Shown: piece by piece, positions 40,201 to 53,300 of the stretch | Layout of the letters: each line of letters starts with the position of its first letter | How positions within the stretch are numbered: position 1 is the first letter of the stretch | Source: Climacteris rufus | Taxonomy: Eukaryota; Chordata; Aves; Passeriformes; Climacteridae | Assembly (NCBI GenBank): GCA_013398175.1 | Contig: VZRZ01007410.1 | Coordinates: 755,809 to 819,808, forward strand | Reading direction: 5' to 3' | DNA length: 64,000 bases | The notes under the pieces: model-generated | The model's input: only the letters and a program-made list of their open reading frames with translations | Database searches by the model: none | Told to the model about the DNA's origin: nothing | Translations under genes and position numbers: made by a program

Positions 40201-40854
40201 TGTAATTCTTTTTATCAGGACAATATATTTTGCAGATAATGCTACTGTTACTGAACACTTATAGCTTTTTTACCTGTTTGCAGTGACTGCAATTTTAGCA
40301 CTTTTTTTGTCCTTGAATCTCATGGCTGCTTTCTTTTTTTCTTCTTTTTTTCCTTTTTTTTAAGCCAGTACCTAGGTTAAGGGGTACCTTTAGAGGATAT
40401 TGTTGTTTTACCTTTTGCTTGTTATACACTGAGGTGGTTATCTTAATAGTCCAAGTGTTGGATTCCTATATCCTTTACTATTTTTTATTAATATTATTTC
40501 AATATTTACGGAGTTTTTCTGCTAATCTCCCTATTTGCATGCAGCCAGGTCTGATACACTTTTTGTAAACAAAGTATCTTGTGTCTATGTTCTTCCTATA
40601 AAAACACAGCCTGTTATATATTATTATATTGATAGGATTCTACAGCTGAATGAGCCAGATTTTGTGGTATTCTTGGTTTTGCTATACTTACCCTTATGGA
40701 TCAAAAAAGTAAGCACAATCAAATAGGCATAGTATGTTTTTCAATAACTCCAAAGAAACCAACACCCTAAAATGCAGAAATCTCCTATAACCACAGTAAT
40801 TCATGAGTGCTCTATTTCATTAATTTTTTATAGATTTGATGTTTTCATATAAGA

Positions 40855-40918
40855 GTTGGACTTGATGATCTTGATGAATCCCTTCCAACTCAGCATATTC
40901 TATGATTCTGTGATTCTT
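40855..40918 (+). mobile_element. CR1 LINE 3' end, heavily 5'-truncated
   Basis: The segment reads GTTGGACTTGATGATC, then CCCTTCCAACTC, and ends in the octamer repeat ATTCTATG-ATTCTGTG-ATTCTT at 40897-40918. This is the characteristic CR1 3' terminus, which carries a short octamer array instead of poly-A. Only about 64 bp remain, consistent with the strong 5' truncation of CR1 copies. It is in the same orientation as CDH6 and opposite to the CR1 fragment near 36 kb, so the two are separate insertions. Confidence 0.88.
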
Positions 40919-41103
40919 AATTTGAGTCTTGAATCTTATCCTTTATTGCTGATGAGAATATACTACAGAAAAGAGAGAAAATACTAAGAAAAGAGAGCTA
41001 TTAAAAATGGAAGGAATAGAAACAGGAAAAAAATTGCTATGTTCGTGAAATAGGAGTTATTAAGAAAAAATCGAATTGATAATGCATAGTCATAAAATTG
41101 AAG

Positions 41104-41196
<93 letters not shown>

Positions 41197-41828
41197 AAAA
41201 AAAAAACCTGAGTGTTTTAGTCAGGAAAAACTAGTTTGATACAGCAATGAAAATAGCAAATGTTTGTACTCATTTCTAACACAGATAGGAAAATATTGAC
41301 ATTGTTGTTCCAAGATCTATGTCCATTTGTACAGAAGGAAGGCCAATTGAAATGCAGCAATTACAGAAAACCAGCTAGGAGCATCAGCCCTTCGTATCTG
41401 GTCTTTTCTTCACTGGCTCTTCTTGGAATCCACTTGACTTGAAAGCAAGATACTTAGGTTGTAAACAGGATTTCAGTTGCAGACTCAGAAGTGCTTATTT
41501 TGCAAGCAAAGGCTGTATATGGGCTGGGAGCCTAGCAAAGAAAAATAATGAGAACATATGGAATTATTATCTATAAATGCAGGATGAGGAAGAATGCTTG
41601 TATGTGGGAAGATGTTCTTAAAACAGAAAAATAATGCTGGCACAAGAACAGCACATCTAATTTGGGAAACAAGATCTTTTCTAATCTCCAGAGCAGCTGT
41701 TTCTTCAAACAGAAACTGTGTACCTGTAGCAACCTTTTCTTCACTAGGCATGGTGAGAGCCAAGCCGGTTAAAACTACGTTAACAAACTTAAACACCCAG
41801 GAATCAGTCACACTGAACCATATTCAGG

Positions 41829-41884
41829 TTTACTGTATTAACTATATTACTGGATGTAACTATATTTACTGTATTAACTATATT
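41829..41884. repeat. 20-bp direct repeat at 36-bp spacing
   Basis: TTTACTGTATTAACTATATT occurs at 41829-41848 and again at 41865-41884, and related TACTGTA/GTTAAC sequence continues downstream to about 41940. This looks like local slippage or duplication. Confidence 0.9.
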
Positions 41885-42136
41885 CCTATAGTATAGGAAC
41901 TTTACTTACTATGGTAAACTAATCACTGTAGTTAACCAATTCAGTTATTCGATAAACTGTGACAACTGTAAGGTTGAGAAAGTGATGAAAAATAAAGGCT
42001 ACTGATTGCTTAGATCAGCAGATCTTGGGTTAGTGAGCAGATACAGAAGAGTGGGAATCCACTGTTGTAACAGTTTAAATACCACCCCTGTGTGAAAGCC
42101 TTATTTCTGATAGCTGTACATCAGGAATCATGGTGA

Positions 42137-42192
42137 TGTAATCTGGTAACACTGGGTTTGTTTGTGTAATCTGGTAACACTGGGTTTGTTTG
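42137..42192. repeat. 28-bp perfect tandem duplication
   Basis: Two identical adjacent 28-bp units, each starting TGTAATCTGGTAACAC and ending GTTTGTTTG. With no differences the duplication is probably recent. Confidence 0.95.
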
Positions 42193-44309
42193 CATTTCTT
42201 TTTAATCTCCTCAAATTTTTTGTTGTTTTCTTTTCTTTGAAAATGGCAGCATTTGAGTCTTAGTTCAAAGTCAGTCTCTCCATTTTTGAGGCTAAAGAAT
42301 ATACATCTTCATATAATCTCCAAGCTGCTTTCCATAAGAATGGAAAGCATTCATCTCTTCTAGTTTCTCTAAACACCAAGGAGATTTGGACTCATTGTAG
42401 TATATTTCTCCCATTGTCTTCCAAATTATTTTTAAGCATCTAACCTTCCATAACCAGCTTCAGCAGTCTAGCCTCTATCTCTGTCCATTGGCCTCCTCTG
42501 AATAGTTCTAAACTTACTTCTAAACTTACTAAAGTTCATTAACTTACTTCAGTTAAATTTTATAGAGAAATAAAGGTGTCAAAGTCATTAATTTTATGTA
42601 CAGTTTGAAAACAATAGCTGCATCAGACACATAAACCTACTTTTTGCTTTGACTGGCTGTTTGATAAATACACACGTATAAACCACCCCCACTGACAGCC
42701 CATGCTGGTCCTTCTCCAGCCAGTATGTAGGGAACATGAGAAGTAGCCCCATTTTGCAGTCTCTAGAGGATTTGAGGACAAGTGCCAGAGCAGGAGGTAC
42801 CCAGCACCATGCAGTGAGGTGAGTGATATGAGGGAGACAGAAGACTTTGGCTTAGGGCTGAGTTAGATAGGCAGGTTATGTGGTGTATGGAAGGATGCAG
42901 AGCTTTGCCTAATTGACACACATCTTTAGGAAATCTGCCATTTCTGGTGATGCTGGATCCCCTCATGGACCTTGTGGAATATATTTTTTGGAAGAAAGGA
43001 TCTTTTATGTCTTGAAATAAATTATTTGTATAGGTATTTGCCTTGATGACCCATGATTTATTGTGTGTATGTATAGGTATATGGAACACATATATAGTGT
43101 TTTGGGGGTATATTTTGTGCATTAGAAAGAAGGCTTTACTTAAACTTCAGGAAAATACATATAAATACTTATTACCAAATATGCAAAGCCAATGACATTT
43201 TCCTTTTAACACAGATTCACCAAGTAAAACAAAAACTTCAGTGCTGATTGTTTGATGATATTAAAGGAGTTGATTATTATAGTAATTAAGGGGGTGGTTG
43301 GTGCTGTAGGAGTACAGATCACCAGGAGAGCCAGGGAAGAGTGCAAGAGTGCAATGTTGTTATTACTCTTAGTATTACAGTATAAGAAGTCTCTTTTTGC
43401 ATGCTTTGTTTTTTCTGAATGCTTCAGCATTGCACTGTGTAACCTCCAGCAATACATAGTTGAATTTTTTCATTACTAGACTGCATTTTGGTAATTGGAT
43501 ATATTAGATTTGGAGCAAAATCACATGCTGTGAATACTCCCAAGAGTAAAACCATTTTTCTCTTTGTTAGCTACCTACCAACTGCTTGCTTGCTATGTTA
43601 ATTATTGTTCTCTATTTCATTAATGTGCTAGGAGACAAAAATGGAACTACACCAACCCCAGAATATCAAGTCCCTCTTATAAATACAAACAAATAATAAG
43701 ACTCAACAGACAGCTTATTTGTAGATAATTGTAGGATGGTGGTTCAGTGTGTACATCCCAAGGTCAATTGACTTTGATCTTTGCAGAGATTCAGTAACTG
43801 CTCTGAAATTCAGCGACAAGCATGTAATATTCACAAAAAGAAAGGGAACTTGGTCTGTAGGGTGAATAGAAAATCATTTTACCCACTGAATTGCCAGGTA
43901 TCGTAACCAGAAATATGACATTAGTGGGAGCTAAACTGCAATTTACAGCTGTCTTTCATAACCTAAAGCCACTTCATAAATGAGATTAACTATGCTGTTT
44001 AAATCAGTGTTACAGAATGAGGTAGAGGAGGGGTGTTATTTAACTCTGGAGAATATCCACGGCCTGCAATTTCAGTTTTTTGGAATTCAATTACCACAGC
44101 TGTAAAAGTACATTTTCAGTACAATTTTGTTACAAATATCCATGTTAGAAAGCCATTTCTCTCTAGTGTATTCCCTTTAAACACAAAAAAATGTTAGTGG
44201 TTAGCCTTAACCTATTAAAACATATGAGATCTCACTTCAATTATACAGTTTTGGTCCTGCTGTTTCATACAGTTTCGTATCAAGGTGATTGTAGCATGTT
44301 TAGAAAAGG

Positions 44310-44580
44310 GCCCCAAGTTCACTCCCAAGCCCTGACTGTCCCTGTCCCCCTGCCCAGAGCCCAGGACCCCATGTTAGCCCCATGGGACCTGCAGCCCCTG
44401 CCCCAGAAACACCACAGCAGGGCTGGTGTCCAGCTCCCCATATTCCTGCCTGGCCATCACCATTCCCAGGAGGTTCCCAGTGCCCAGCGCTGGGTCTGTC
44501 CCAGTCACCTGTGGCTGCCCTGCTTCTGTCTGGGGCCATGGGACAGGCCGTGACTGCTAGGCCCTGACATCGCCCACGTG
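44310..44580. other. GC-rich segment with G-quadruplex motifs on the minus strand
   Basis: This segment is markedly richer in G and C than its AT-rich surroundings but poor in CpG. C-tracts of three or more at 44324-44326, 44330-44332, 44340-44342, 44346-44350, 44353-44355, and then CCC and CCCC up to 44370 have loops of at most 7 nt, so the minus strand satisfies the usual quadruplex pattern more than once. Long open frames on both strands (120 residues plus, 136 residues minus) follow from the scarcity of stop codons in GC-rich DNA. Its origin (transposon, gene fragment or recombination-driven GC bias) is unknown. Confidence 0.75.
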
Positions 44581-45009
44581 GGAAGGTGTTCTTCCCTGTG
44601 CCACAGCAGTTTGTAGTCTTCTTGCAAAAGCACTTAGAAGATGCCCTTAAATTCATCCTACACGCTTTGCTGAAGGAAGTCCTGAGTGTGTAGAATGGGT
44701 CCAACTTCATTTTTAAAACCCTGGTAAAATTTTCCAGGAGTGTTACTTTAAAATGAAGCAGTGCTGTCTATTGGAGGTGAACAAAAATGCTGTCGATATA
44801 TTCACTCCAGAAATAATTTTTTTAAAAATGTTCTTGTATAAATACTTCAAGTGGAGATTTCACTTGCCTTTTCCTTGTTGTCATGCTGAAGACATCCCAG
44901 TGCCACCACTCTTGGAGATTTTGAAAGACTCTGACAGAGATACTGCAGAGAACAGGGCTACTCTGGATTGTAGCTAATAAAAAAACAAAACAAACAAAAA
45001 AACCCCAAA

Positions 45010-45029
45010 CAAACAAACAAACAAACAAA
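45010..45029. repeat. (CAAA)5 microsatellite with adjacent AACCCC motif
   Basis: Five CAAA units follow AAAAAAACCCCAAA in an A-rich patch (44978-45035). The arrangement closely resembles the patch at 9135-9205. Confidence 0.9.
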
Positions 45030-48000
45030 AAACCAGCCAGCTCTCATTTTTAATTAGTTATGTATATGACAACACGCAGAATGTCCAATACAAGGATCTA
45101 ATGCTGCTGCAGCCTCAAGACAGCCCTTCCTTCAGGAGGCATAAAGCCTTCCCCATCTCCAGGCAGATGTATTTGAATGGTTTGGGCCAGGACATTTGGG
45201 AGGGACAGAAGAAGGCTGGAGAGTTTTTATCTGACTGTAAGTCATTACAAGCAAACCAGATGGTTCACTTAACAGTGGTATTAAAGTGAGTAAAAGTATG
45301 CCTAGGGCATAGTAAAAATCTTTAATTTGTCATTCATGTTCAGCCTTACCCAGTGATTGATGGACGATGTCAGAAGAATGTCCAGATTAGATTCTGAATA
45401 AATCAATTTGCTATAATATTAATACGGTGCAATTGCTGATGCCTTTACTTTTTATTGCACAGACTTAGTTCTTCACAATTTTGCTTACCTTTGGGGTATT
45501 GCTCGGTTCAGACACCGATTGAAATGAATGGCACTGAGTAACATTGAGTTCCTACAGAAGTAAAAAATACGTCTTAATGTGGAGTCCTAAAAAAATTGAC
45601 TTAAGTAACTTTGTCTTGAGGAATGGTAATATGATACAGCCCAGATTACATGAGCTCTGTGTCCCAAACATTTTATTCTATCCCATGACTATCTGCCATG
45701 GCCCTTTCATTTGACTAACTTTATGCAGCAGATAATGGACACTGTTTTGCAATACGGGTGAGTAAACAGAGTGAAGCCATGATATCTTGTGTTGGCTAGA
45801 AGCAGTCCTGCAAAAAGCATCTGCAATATAATTTGTGCACATACTTCATTATAGCAAACCCGCTTTGTAATGAGGTGTCTGGGTAGTGAAAAATAGCTTC
45901 AACTTACAAGGAAAATGGGGTTCTTATTACCATTTATTTCATCCTCATAACCTCACAGTGGTGTTAAGTTTTATATACAAAACCCATCAACTCTATTTTT
46001 AACTACATCTCACTTCCAGGCCTTTCTTCAGGACTCAACTTGCATAATTTTTTTCTCCCTTAATTTTATTCCTAATTTTTTTTTTTAACCTTGTTACAGT
46101 AGCAATTTCCCTCTTCATACAGGTCACACAAACAAAATATTGGTTCCAAGACAAACTGACACTTAAGAAAAAATAAAACAGAACATTTTCCTTGCCTGGA
46201 TGAAACTTTTCGACTAGGCAAACAGTCAAGGACAGATAATGAAATCTAAAATAATAATTACTTTTTTTAGTATTTTGATCACAAGGAAATGTTGCAAATT
46301 TATCATCTATGGGAAACTTTTCTAGAGATATGCTTGGCTTTTTTTCTAGTATGTAAAAACTGTTTTTGTTTTGGTTTTTTTTCTGAATAGAAGGGAAAAA
46401 AATACAAACTATTTAGGTAATATAGTTATTGTCCCAGCAATTAAGCAGTTGATGCTGATGGTGTGATTCAGGTGTAGCCCACAAAAACTTACAGTGAGAA
46501 CTATCCTCCTTTGCTGAAATCAAATGGATTTCAGTCATACCTACTTTTAGAGACCCTTTGTGAACCAGCTTGATGAGGCCACACATGATGACACACTGTA
46601 AGTTTGTTGTTGATTTGAAGAACAAGCGCTCAACCAACCTTAGCTCTTCATTAAATACATGTAGGACATGACCTCCCCTAGGTCTCACTCTCACAGTAAA
46701 TAATCCACATATAGGCCGGCTAACTGAGCACTTAGTTTGTTCTGTCATGTCCTAGGAAAGCTGTAAAACTAAAGGTATTGAAGTGGGAAAGGATCTTGTC
46801 AGAGGGAGCATTCGTTTTCTGAAGTTAGTGGTTTAGCTGGATGTCTGGAGATTGAACCTTAGATGAGGATCATGTCATTCTCAGTATTCATGACATCGAG
46901 ATGTATTTTGTCTTGGTGTCCAGAGTCACAATGGATCTTACATGGGTGGATTAATTGTGGAGGACAAGTGGAAATTTTACAAACAACTGACATGAAAAAA
47001 TCATACAAATTTCCATTTTTAGTTCTCTAAGTAGGCTGGGCTAGTTAAAGAATATTATGGAAGACTATTCCCAGTGGTTCCAACACCTTTTCTATCTTGA
47101 CCTTTTTTTGCTACTTTGGTCATTGAAAGTTTAATTAAAATAATGATAAAAAGGAGCTTGGGAGTTAAGCCTGTACCAAGTCTCAAAACAGCACTATTGC
47201 ATGATTCATATGAATTAATGATAGTCTGTTGCTGAGGGCTGTTTTTGTCCCATTATGATACAAAGTTAAACAGGCTTTCAAGGCAAACAGAAGTTGAGTT
47301 TTTGATGTGAAACAATCCTAAAAATACACATTTTTAAGACAAAATTATTTTCACGCCTTTTCTGTTGCAGGTTGCCTTTGAGGAAAGTTCTATTCACATA
47401 ATCTATTGAAATTACTTCCTGAGGTAGAATTCTAGTCTGACTTCTTAACAAGCTGATGTGATAGATGTCTTTTAGAGTCTGAAGTTATGCGTAGTAAATA
47501 ATATAATTCTTCTAGGCCCCATAGCCAAGGAAATTGGTTAACTGAATAGGACTCAGGAGACCTAAACTCTATTCCAAATTTCAATACTAGACTTCTGGGA
47601 AACTTTGTTATACAAAAACCAGAGCAAATGGTATTGACTGGTTTTGTGAAGGCATGTGAAATCTGTTTATGAAAAATTCTTCACAGAAGCTACTTATTGG
47701 TATTCTTATTATCAAGAGAAAGGGCTGCGTGCAAAATTACACAGAATGCTCATTTTCTCCCTGAAGGAGAAAATTAAGAAGAGTGCTTCAGCATGTCTGC
47801 TAATGATTAACCATGCCAAAGTTATGACATTTTTTGTTATTGGACAGTCTTGGAATGTGTGGGGACACAGTTTTGCCCTTAAAGGCAGACTTTTTTTGAA
47901 TGGAGCATGCTTTCTCTAGGGATCATTGGCATATGCACACGCAGTGGAGTACTGTGCCACCAAATGTGTTGTCCATGAATTTCTGATCTGAGCAGAAAGT

Positions 48001-49266
48001 TGGAGGAAGCCCAAAACATTGACCATATGGTCATGCTGGAGGCTGCCCTTCCAGCATGGTAGTGGCATAGCCGGGCACTGCTGAAGTCTATGCCAAGATT
48101 CTTTAAATCTACAAGTCTTTCTCTTCTCTGCATGCTATCCAGCAGTGCTAAGTACTTTACCACACGGTCAACTAGGGTGGGTTTTTTTTTCTAACTTTTA
48201 TTCAGGAAAAGAGAAGGAAAGAGCTGGTTGGAAAAGTCCAGCTCTCCTGACTCATAAACATGTTTTCTCTATGAAAGTAGCAATTTGCAAGGATCTGCTA
48301 CCAAACAGATTTTTTTTCCCATAAATTTCATCACCTACACTCTGATTTTAGAAGCTATTTTAATGTTGCATTTTTTCCATTTTAATTTTCTCTAATGTAA
48401 CAATAAAATAAATTATTGTTGAGTAGCCTGGATTTTAAGGCTGGGGGAATAAACAAGCCTTTATCAAAGGAACACCCATAAGGTACAATTTAGTCAGTTC
48501 CACCTTTTGTGCTACTAAAAAGCATTTCAAGACATGTGAGAGTTGTCTGGGAATAAAGATGATGGTTTATGTGTTAATTACCATCATTCTCTTCTTTCTC
48601 TTTCCCCCACAATATTTCAGCTTGGTTCGTGTACCTTTGGATAAAGCAACTGATATATTCACTTCCAGTGCTGTAATGGTCCAGTATGCCTGCCTGCCTT
48701 TGCCCTTATTTTGCCAGAGCTCTGAACGCATGTATTTATCTGCTGTTTGTGTATGTGTTTAGTAGGTTATTTTATTGTGCACTATGTGATATATTACATA
48801 ATGTCCATGGGACATAAGAGCCAAGTACCCAGAATTTAAACTCTAGAAGTGGCTTGACTGGCCACTTTTTAATTTTTTGCTTAACTGCAATTCCCAAATC
48901 CACTGGTTTGCCACTGTGGGATATAATTGCCCTACATATTCCTCGGATTCCATCTAAGCCACTAGCATTTAGAGTTGATTGATGTATATTTCAGTTGGGA
49001 AAATGGTCTGCAGCTTCAGTTCATGGTTATCCTTGGGCAGTTTCTTGCAATATTGTAGACCATTTCAATTCTGACATCAAGACACAGCTCTGTCTATTCA
49101 CTGCTTCTACTGTGGTATCAACTCATTTCCCAAAAGCAGCGCACAGCCTTCTGGCTGACTATTACTGATACAAAAGCATATATCATTATATCAGTTAAAG
49201 ATTCTAGAATTGAGTCCCAATTATTTATTTTCCTTTCTTTTTTTTTTATTCCCATTTCACCACCAG

Positions 49267-49561
49267 CTGCATTCAGACCAGGATAAAGGAGATGGATCAC
49301 TTAAATACATCCTTTCTGGAGATGGAGCAGGAGACCTCTTCATTATCAATGAAAACACTGGTGATATCCAGGCCACAAAGAGACTAGACAGGGAAGAAAA
49401 GCCTGTATACATACTCCGTGCCCAGGCTGTAAACAGAAGGACTGGAAGACCAGTGGAACCAGAATCTGAGTTCATCATTAAGATCCATGACATCAATGAC
49501 AATGAGCCAATGTTTACAAAGGACGTTTACAATGCCAGCATTCCTGAAATGTCAGATGTTG
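49267..49561 (+). CDS. CDH6: CDH6 coding exon 2: bulk of EC1 and start of EC2
   Basis: This exon encodes residues 77-174 plus one base (295 nt, starting in phase 0). It begins LHSDQDKGDG and contains LSGDGAGDLF, a calcium-site LDRE at 116-119 and the EC1-EC2 linker DINDNEP at 151-157, so it completes the adhesive first cadherin repeat and opens EC2. The acceptor is CACCAG|CTG behind a long T-rich tract, and the donor is TTG|GTAGGT. There is a possible N-glycosylation sequon at N165 (NAS), where remembered human cadherin-6 has a non-sequon sequence. A minus-strand open frame across this exon is a shadow. The fit to classical cadherin EC1 is very strong; the cadherin-6 assignment relies on recalled paralogue sequences. 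Confidence 0.96.
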
Positions 49562-51039
49562 GTAGGTGCTAAGTAATAACTGATTTCAGGGTCTGGTCTG
49601 TCTTCTTACTGTAGAGTTAATGAAGAGCCCAGAGTTTACAGGTGTTGAATACAGGCATCTGCTGTTTGAGTCTGGAGTAAAAGCACCTCAGATGTTTAAA
49701 AAAAAAAATCTAACTCCAGGAAAATAGTGGCAACAGTTTATTGGAATCAGAGGTGTCAACTGGGTGAAACATGCTCCCTCAGCGATCCCACAAAAAATGC
49801 AGGATAATACCATCTGGTTTAATTTCAATGAAAGTGAGTTGAGCCGTGTTGCATGACACCTGTAGAGTTTGATACATGTTGTTAACATGATTCAGTAGCG
49901 GTGTACTGATATGATATTCCATAGTTACAGGTGTCAATACCACTCCTACATCTGTTCAGCAACACTTCTTTAGTTTAGGAAAGTAAACAAAATTTTTAAA
50001 AAGGCAGTTACAGAAGGGGTTGTACACATTTCAGGAATGAAAACTGTCACATGAGATGATTCTCCGCTGATTCTGAGATACATCATTAACTTCCGATGAT
50101 CTTTGCTGCTCTTTTCATGCAAAAGAAAAGAGCCCCGAAGTCCACTGAAGTCCACTGAAATATTTCTATTGATTTAAAATATATTGAGCTGTAAAAATCA
50201 ATCAAGAAAAGAAAAAAAAAAAGAACTACTTTGGAAAATGATTTTAAATGGGGTCATTTCCTGAGAAGTTGACAGATTTTGATTCTTCTTCTGATTCTTG
50301 GGGAGGTCATTTTGATTTCTTTATTAGAGAGCTATGGATGGTTGTATTCCAAGAAGCACATTTCTAATCTGAAAGGGAGAGAAGCATTAATTAATCATGA
50401 TCAAGAATTAAAATAAAGCTGAGGCAATGTGTAAATAAAGACTTTGGGACATACTTTCTCCTCTCATTCATGGGACTTGTCACATGGATGAAACCTCATC
50501 TGGTGAAGTGAGAACCTAATATTCACATTTTATTATGTGAAGTGCACACTTTAGTCACAAATCAATTTAAATGCCAAAATCTAAGCTAATTTTTTATATT
50601 TTTTAACACTTTACCTAGGATTAAACACCATTTCCTTCTCTAGAAGACACATGATAAACAGATTTTCATTCCTATATTAAACATCTTAAAAGCATGAGTA
50701 AATTTGCAAAAGTATATTCTTTTTCTTTACTTCTTGCAAAAGTAAATTCAAATTCTGAATGCTTTCGTTATCTGAATAAGGGTGCATTTCTGCTTCCTTC
50801 AAAGAAACACAATGAAGGATCCACATATGCAATCAATAACTATGTGTTTGAATGAGTTGAGAATAAGACACATATCATTTTGGGTTTATATCCTTTATGA
50901 AGAGAGAGAATTCTGCAAAATCTAGCTTCTTGTCACAAGTCTGATCTGAACCTGAATTATTTTTTTTTCTACATCAGAAACTGCCTTGGCCATAAAAAAT
51001 TACCTATTGATTTTAATTTTCTTTAATTTTTCATTGCAG
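49562..51039 (+). other. CDH6: CDH6 intron between coding exons 2 and 3
   Basis: This is a 1,478 bp GT-AG intron in phase 1. It is AT-rich, with A-runs near 49695-49710 and 50205-50222 and a pyrimidine-rich 3' end. I saw no gene, mobile element or strong regulatory motif. Confidence 0.9.
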
Positions 51040-51159
51040 GTACCTTTGTTGTGCAAGTCACTGCAACTGATGCTGATGATCCTACATATGGGAACAGTGC
51101 TAAAGTTGTCTACAGCATTCTCCAGGGACAACCGTATTTCTCTGTCGAATCTGAGACAG
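51040..51159 (+). CDS. CDH6: CDH6 coding exon 3: EC2, first half
   Basis: This exon encodes residues 175 (split codon) to 214 plus one base, 120 nt. It begins GTFVVQVTATDADD, with the calcium-binding DADD at 185-188, and runs through VYSILQGQPYFSV to ESETG, the centre of the second cadherin repeat. The acceptor is TTCATTGCAG|GT. The donor is CAG|GTCAGG, which has a C at +3 where A or G is usual, so it is weaker than average although its exon side is consensus. Read-through past this donor would reach an in-frame TGA within ten codons. The phase matches exon 2 (G|GT) and exon 4 (G|GC). The coding assignment is firm because residues run on across both junctions. Confidence 0.95.
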
Positions 51160-53132
51160 GTCAGGGGACCTTATGTGTCATTCTGTGACAATGTCTGTAA
51201 TTCAAAATGACATGCCAAGCCAAGCTAGGATATATTAGTAAAAAAACTTCAAAGAAATTACATCTTACTCAGTGCAAAAGCTGACAAACTTAATAGAGCA
51301 ATACATCTGTAAACATGACACCTACATTATTTTAATCTTACCAGGGAAGTCTAATAAATACAATTAGTACTGGATGTGAACCAGTTTTCAATCATTTTAA
51401 CAAGCAGTGGGTACAGAGACTGCAGTGGGTGCTTAAATTAAACCAAATAGGTTGGCTTTTATATGAAAGAGAGAAACAGGTGGGTGTGGAAAAAAGTGCT
51501 TAATCTTCATAGATCTTCATAATAGCTAAATTAAGACTGAGGATTTGTTCAGGTGAGTTTTTTTTTCTCCTGTTTCTTCAAAACTTGTTTAAAGTAATTA
51601 TAATTTCTGTGCATCTGCAACATATCACTTTAATGCTAATTTTATGAAAGAAATCTTAATTAAGACTAATGATAGAAGAGGTAAAATTGACTGTCGCACT
51701 AAACTAGAAAATCACAAATAGAATCCCAAAGTTCTGAGTTCTGTTTTTGGAAGATGTTTAAATTATACACAGTGACTGGAATTTTTAATGGTCTGACTAA
51801 CAGACAGCTTAGGAACGTGTGCATGTAAAACATATGCATTCTGTCTGACTGAATCTGCTGTACAGTTGACTACCTGGCTACACAGATAATCTCTTCCCAA
51901 GCTTTCTAACTAAATTCTTTGAAAGGATACAAAGGATCTCAAGAAAATCCTTCAATGGAAACATCCACTGTGTTAGGTTGTTGTAAGCTAGGGAAATCGG
52001 TTCTCCTTACCATGCTTACAGGAAATAAATAGATTATCCCAGACAATTAATCAGGTTTAGGATTGTTTCTTAAATAAATTTAGAGACTCAGGCAGGGAAA
52101 AGGAAGGAGAGATTATATGTCTCAAACTGAAACCTGAGTTGAAAGAATGTACACAATTCTGAAAAGAGGGAGAGCCAAGATCAAAGGGAGCTTCCCTTCA
52201 AGCATAAGGTGTTAGATAATACAAGCCAGGATTTTTGCACTGATGCACTCTTTCTGACTTGGACAGTACACTACGTGCACTTCTAGAGTTATAACAAGGA
52301 TAAAGTAGCTGGGAGTTCACCAGTAATAAACTTTTATGAAGAGGTTTGTGTTGGGCGATGAAAGCTAAGTAAACTACAGTCTTGATCTTCCTACCATGGA
52401 AATCAATTGCAGAACTCCTAGAGTGAAGCATGTCTCTTTCAAAGCCACTGTGAATTTTGTCACGGATTTCAGTACTTGAATTTCACCCCTTTTGCCTACA
52501 AAGGAGTCAGTTCTTACCTTAAGAGACCCAGTGAGAACGCAAGCATTTTGCTTCATGGTAAATCTGAATGATTGAATTTCAATAGGTGTTGGCCTCATAG
52601 CTGATGTCTGTGCCTTTGAAGAAGGAAGTGACTGGCAAATCATTTCAATCACTGTATAAATGGAAATATATATACTTGGGCATGTTTGGATGCTCATAAT
52701 TTTCTTAATTAATTTCTCTTCTTACATTTAATGTTGTTGCACTCTTTAATGCTTGCTGAAGTTAGCTTTTCTTGGTTTTTTTACATCTGTCAAAATAATG
52801 AACAAATAGACTTTTTCCAGTTCAGTGAGGGATTTTAGCATGGAACTGAAAGAGGATAGTTACGTAAAATAACATGGCTCACAAATAAGTAGAACATCTT
52901 TCTGTGGGTACAGCTACTGTTGTGTCTGTCACATAGTCAGTAGCCTGAGATGTGACATGACAAGTCTGTAATTTAATGAGCCATCTCATAACAGTAAATA
53001 TTTGTACTGGGCAAAGTTTACTTGCTACACAGCAGGATTGTTTTGTTCTTTAGACTGTAGGTTTTTTTTATTAAGAATTTCCATCAAAATCAGTACTGTG
53101 GACTCCCCTCTCTTTAATTTTCATGTTTACAG
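51160..53132 (+). other. CDH6: CDH6 intron between coding exons 3 and 4
   Basis: This is a 1,973 bp GT-AG intron in phase 1 with a non-consensus donor (GTCAGG). It is AT-rich and mostly unremarkable. An open minus-strand frame of 107 codons at 52374-52697 shows no family features. Confidence 0.9.
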
Positions 53133-53300
53133 GCATTATTAAAACTGCTTTACTAAACATGGACCGTGAAAATAGAGAGCAATACCAAGTGGTCATCCAG
53201 GCCAAAGACATGGGAGGCCAAATGGGCGGATTATCAGGAACCACCACTGTGAACATCACACTGACTGACGTAAACGACAATCCACCTCGCTTCCCCCAGA
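53133..53300 (+). CDS. CDH6: CDH6 coding exon 4: EC2, second half, and EC2-EC3 linker
   Basis: This exon encodes residues 215 (split) to 270 plus one base, 168 nt. It contains IIKTALLNMDRENREQY, with the DRE calcium motif at 225-227, then AKDMGG and the linker DVNDNPP at 260-266 that separates EC2 from EC3. N255 lies in an NIT sequon, a site I recall as present in human cadherin-6 as well. The acceptor is TTTACAG|GC. The donor, CAGA|GTATGG, is weak, with A at -1 and T at +4. Translation continues past the donor for a few codons but loses the cadherin pattern at once, which supports the boundary. Confidence 0.95.

Noticed and set aside
44310..44580. Possible retroviral LTR or CpG-island promoter
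   Set aside because: No TG...CA termini with target duplication were identified, no polyadenylation or TATA arrangement, and CpG is scarce.
44300..44710. 136-codon minus-strand frame and a 120-codon plus-strand frame across the GC-rich segment
   Set aside because: GC-rich DNA is poor in stop codons on both strands. Neither translation shows a domain, and the two frames compete. Kept only as a compositional finding.
49257..49502. Minus-strand open frame over CDH6 coding exon 2
   Set aside because: It is the shadow of the cadherin coding strand, which has family motifs and correct splice sites.
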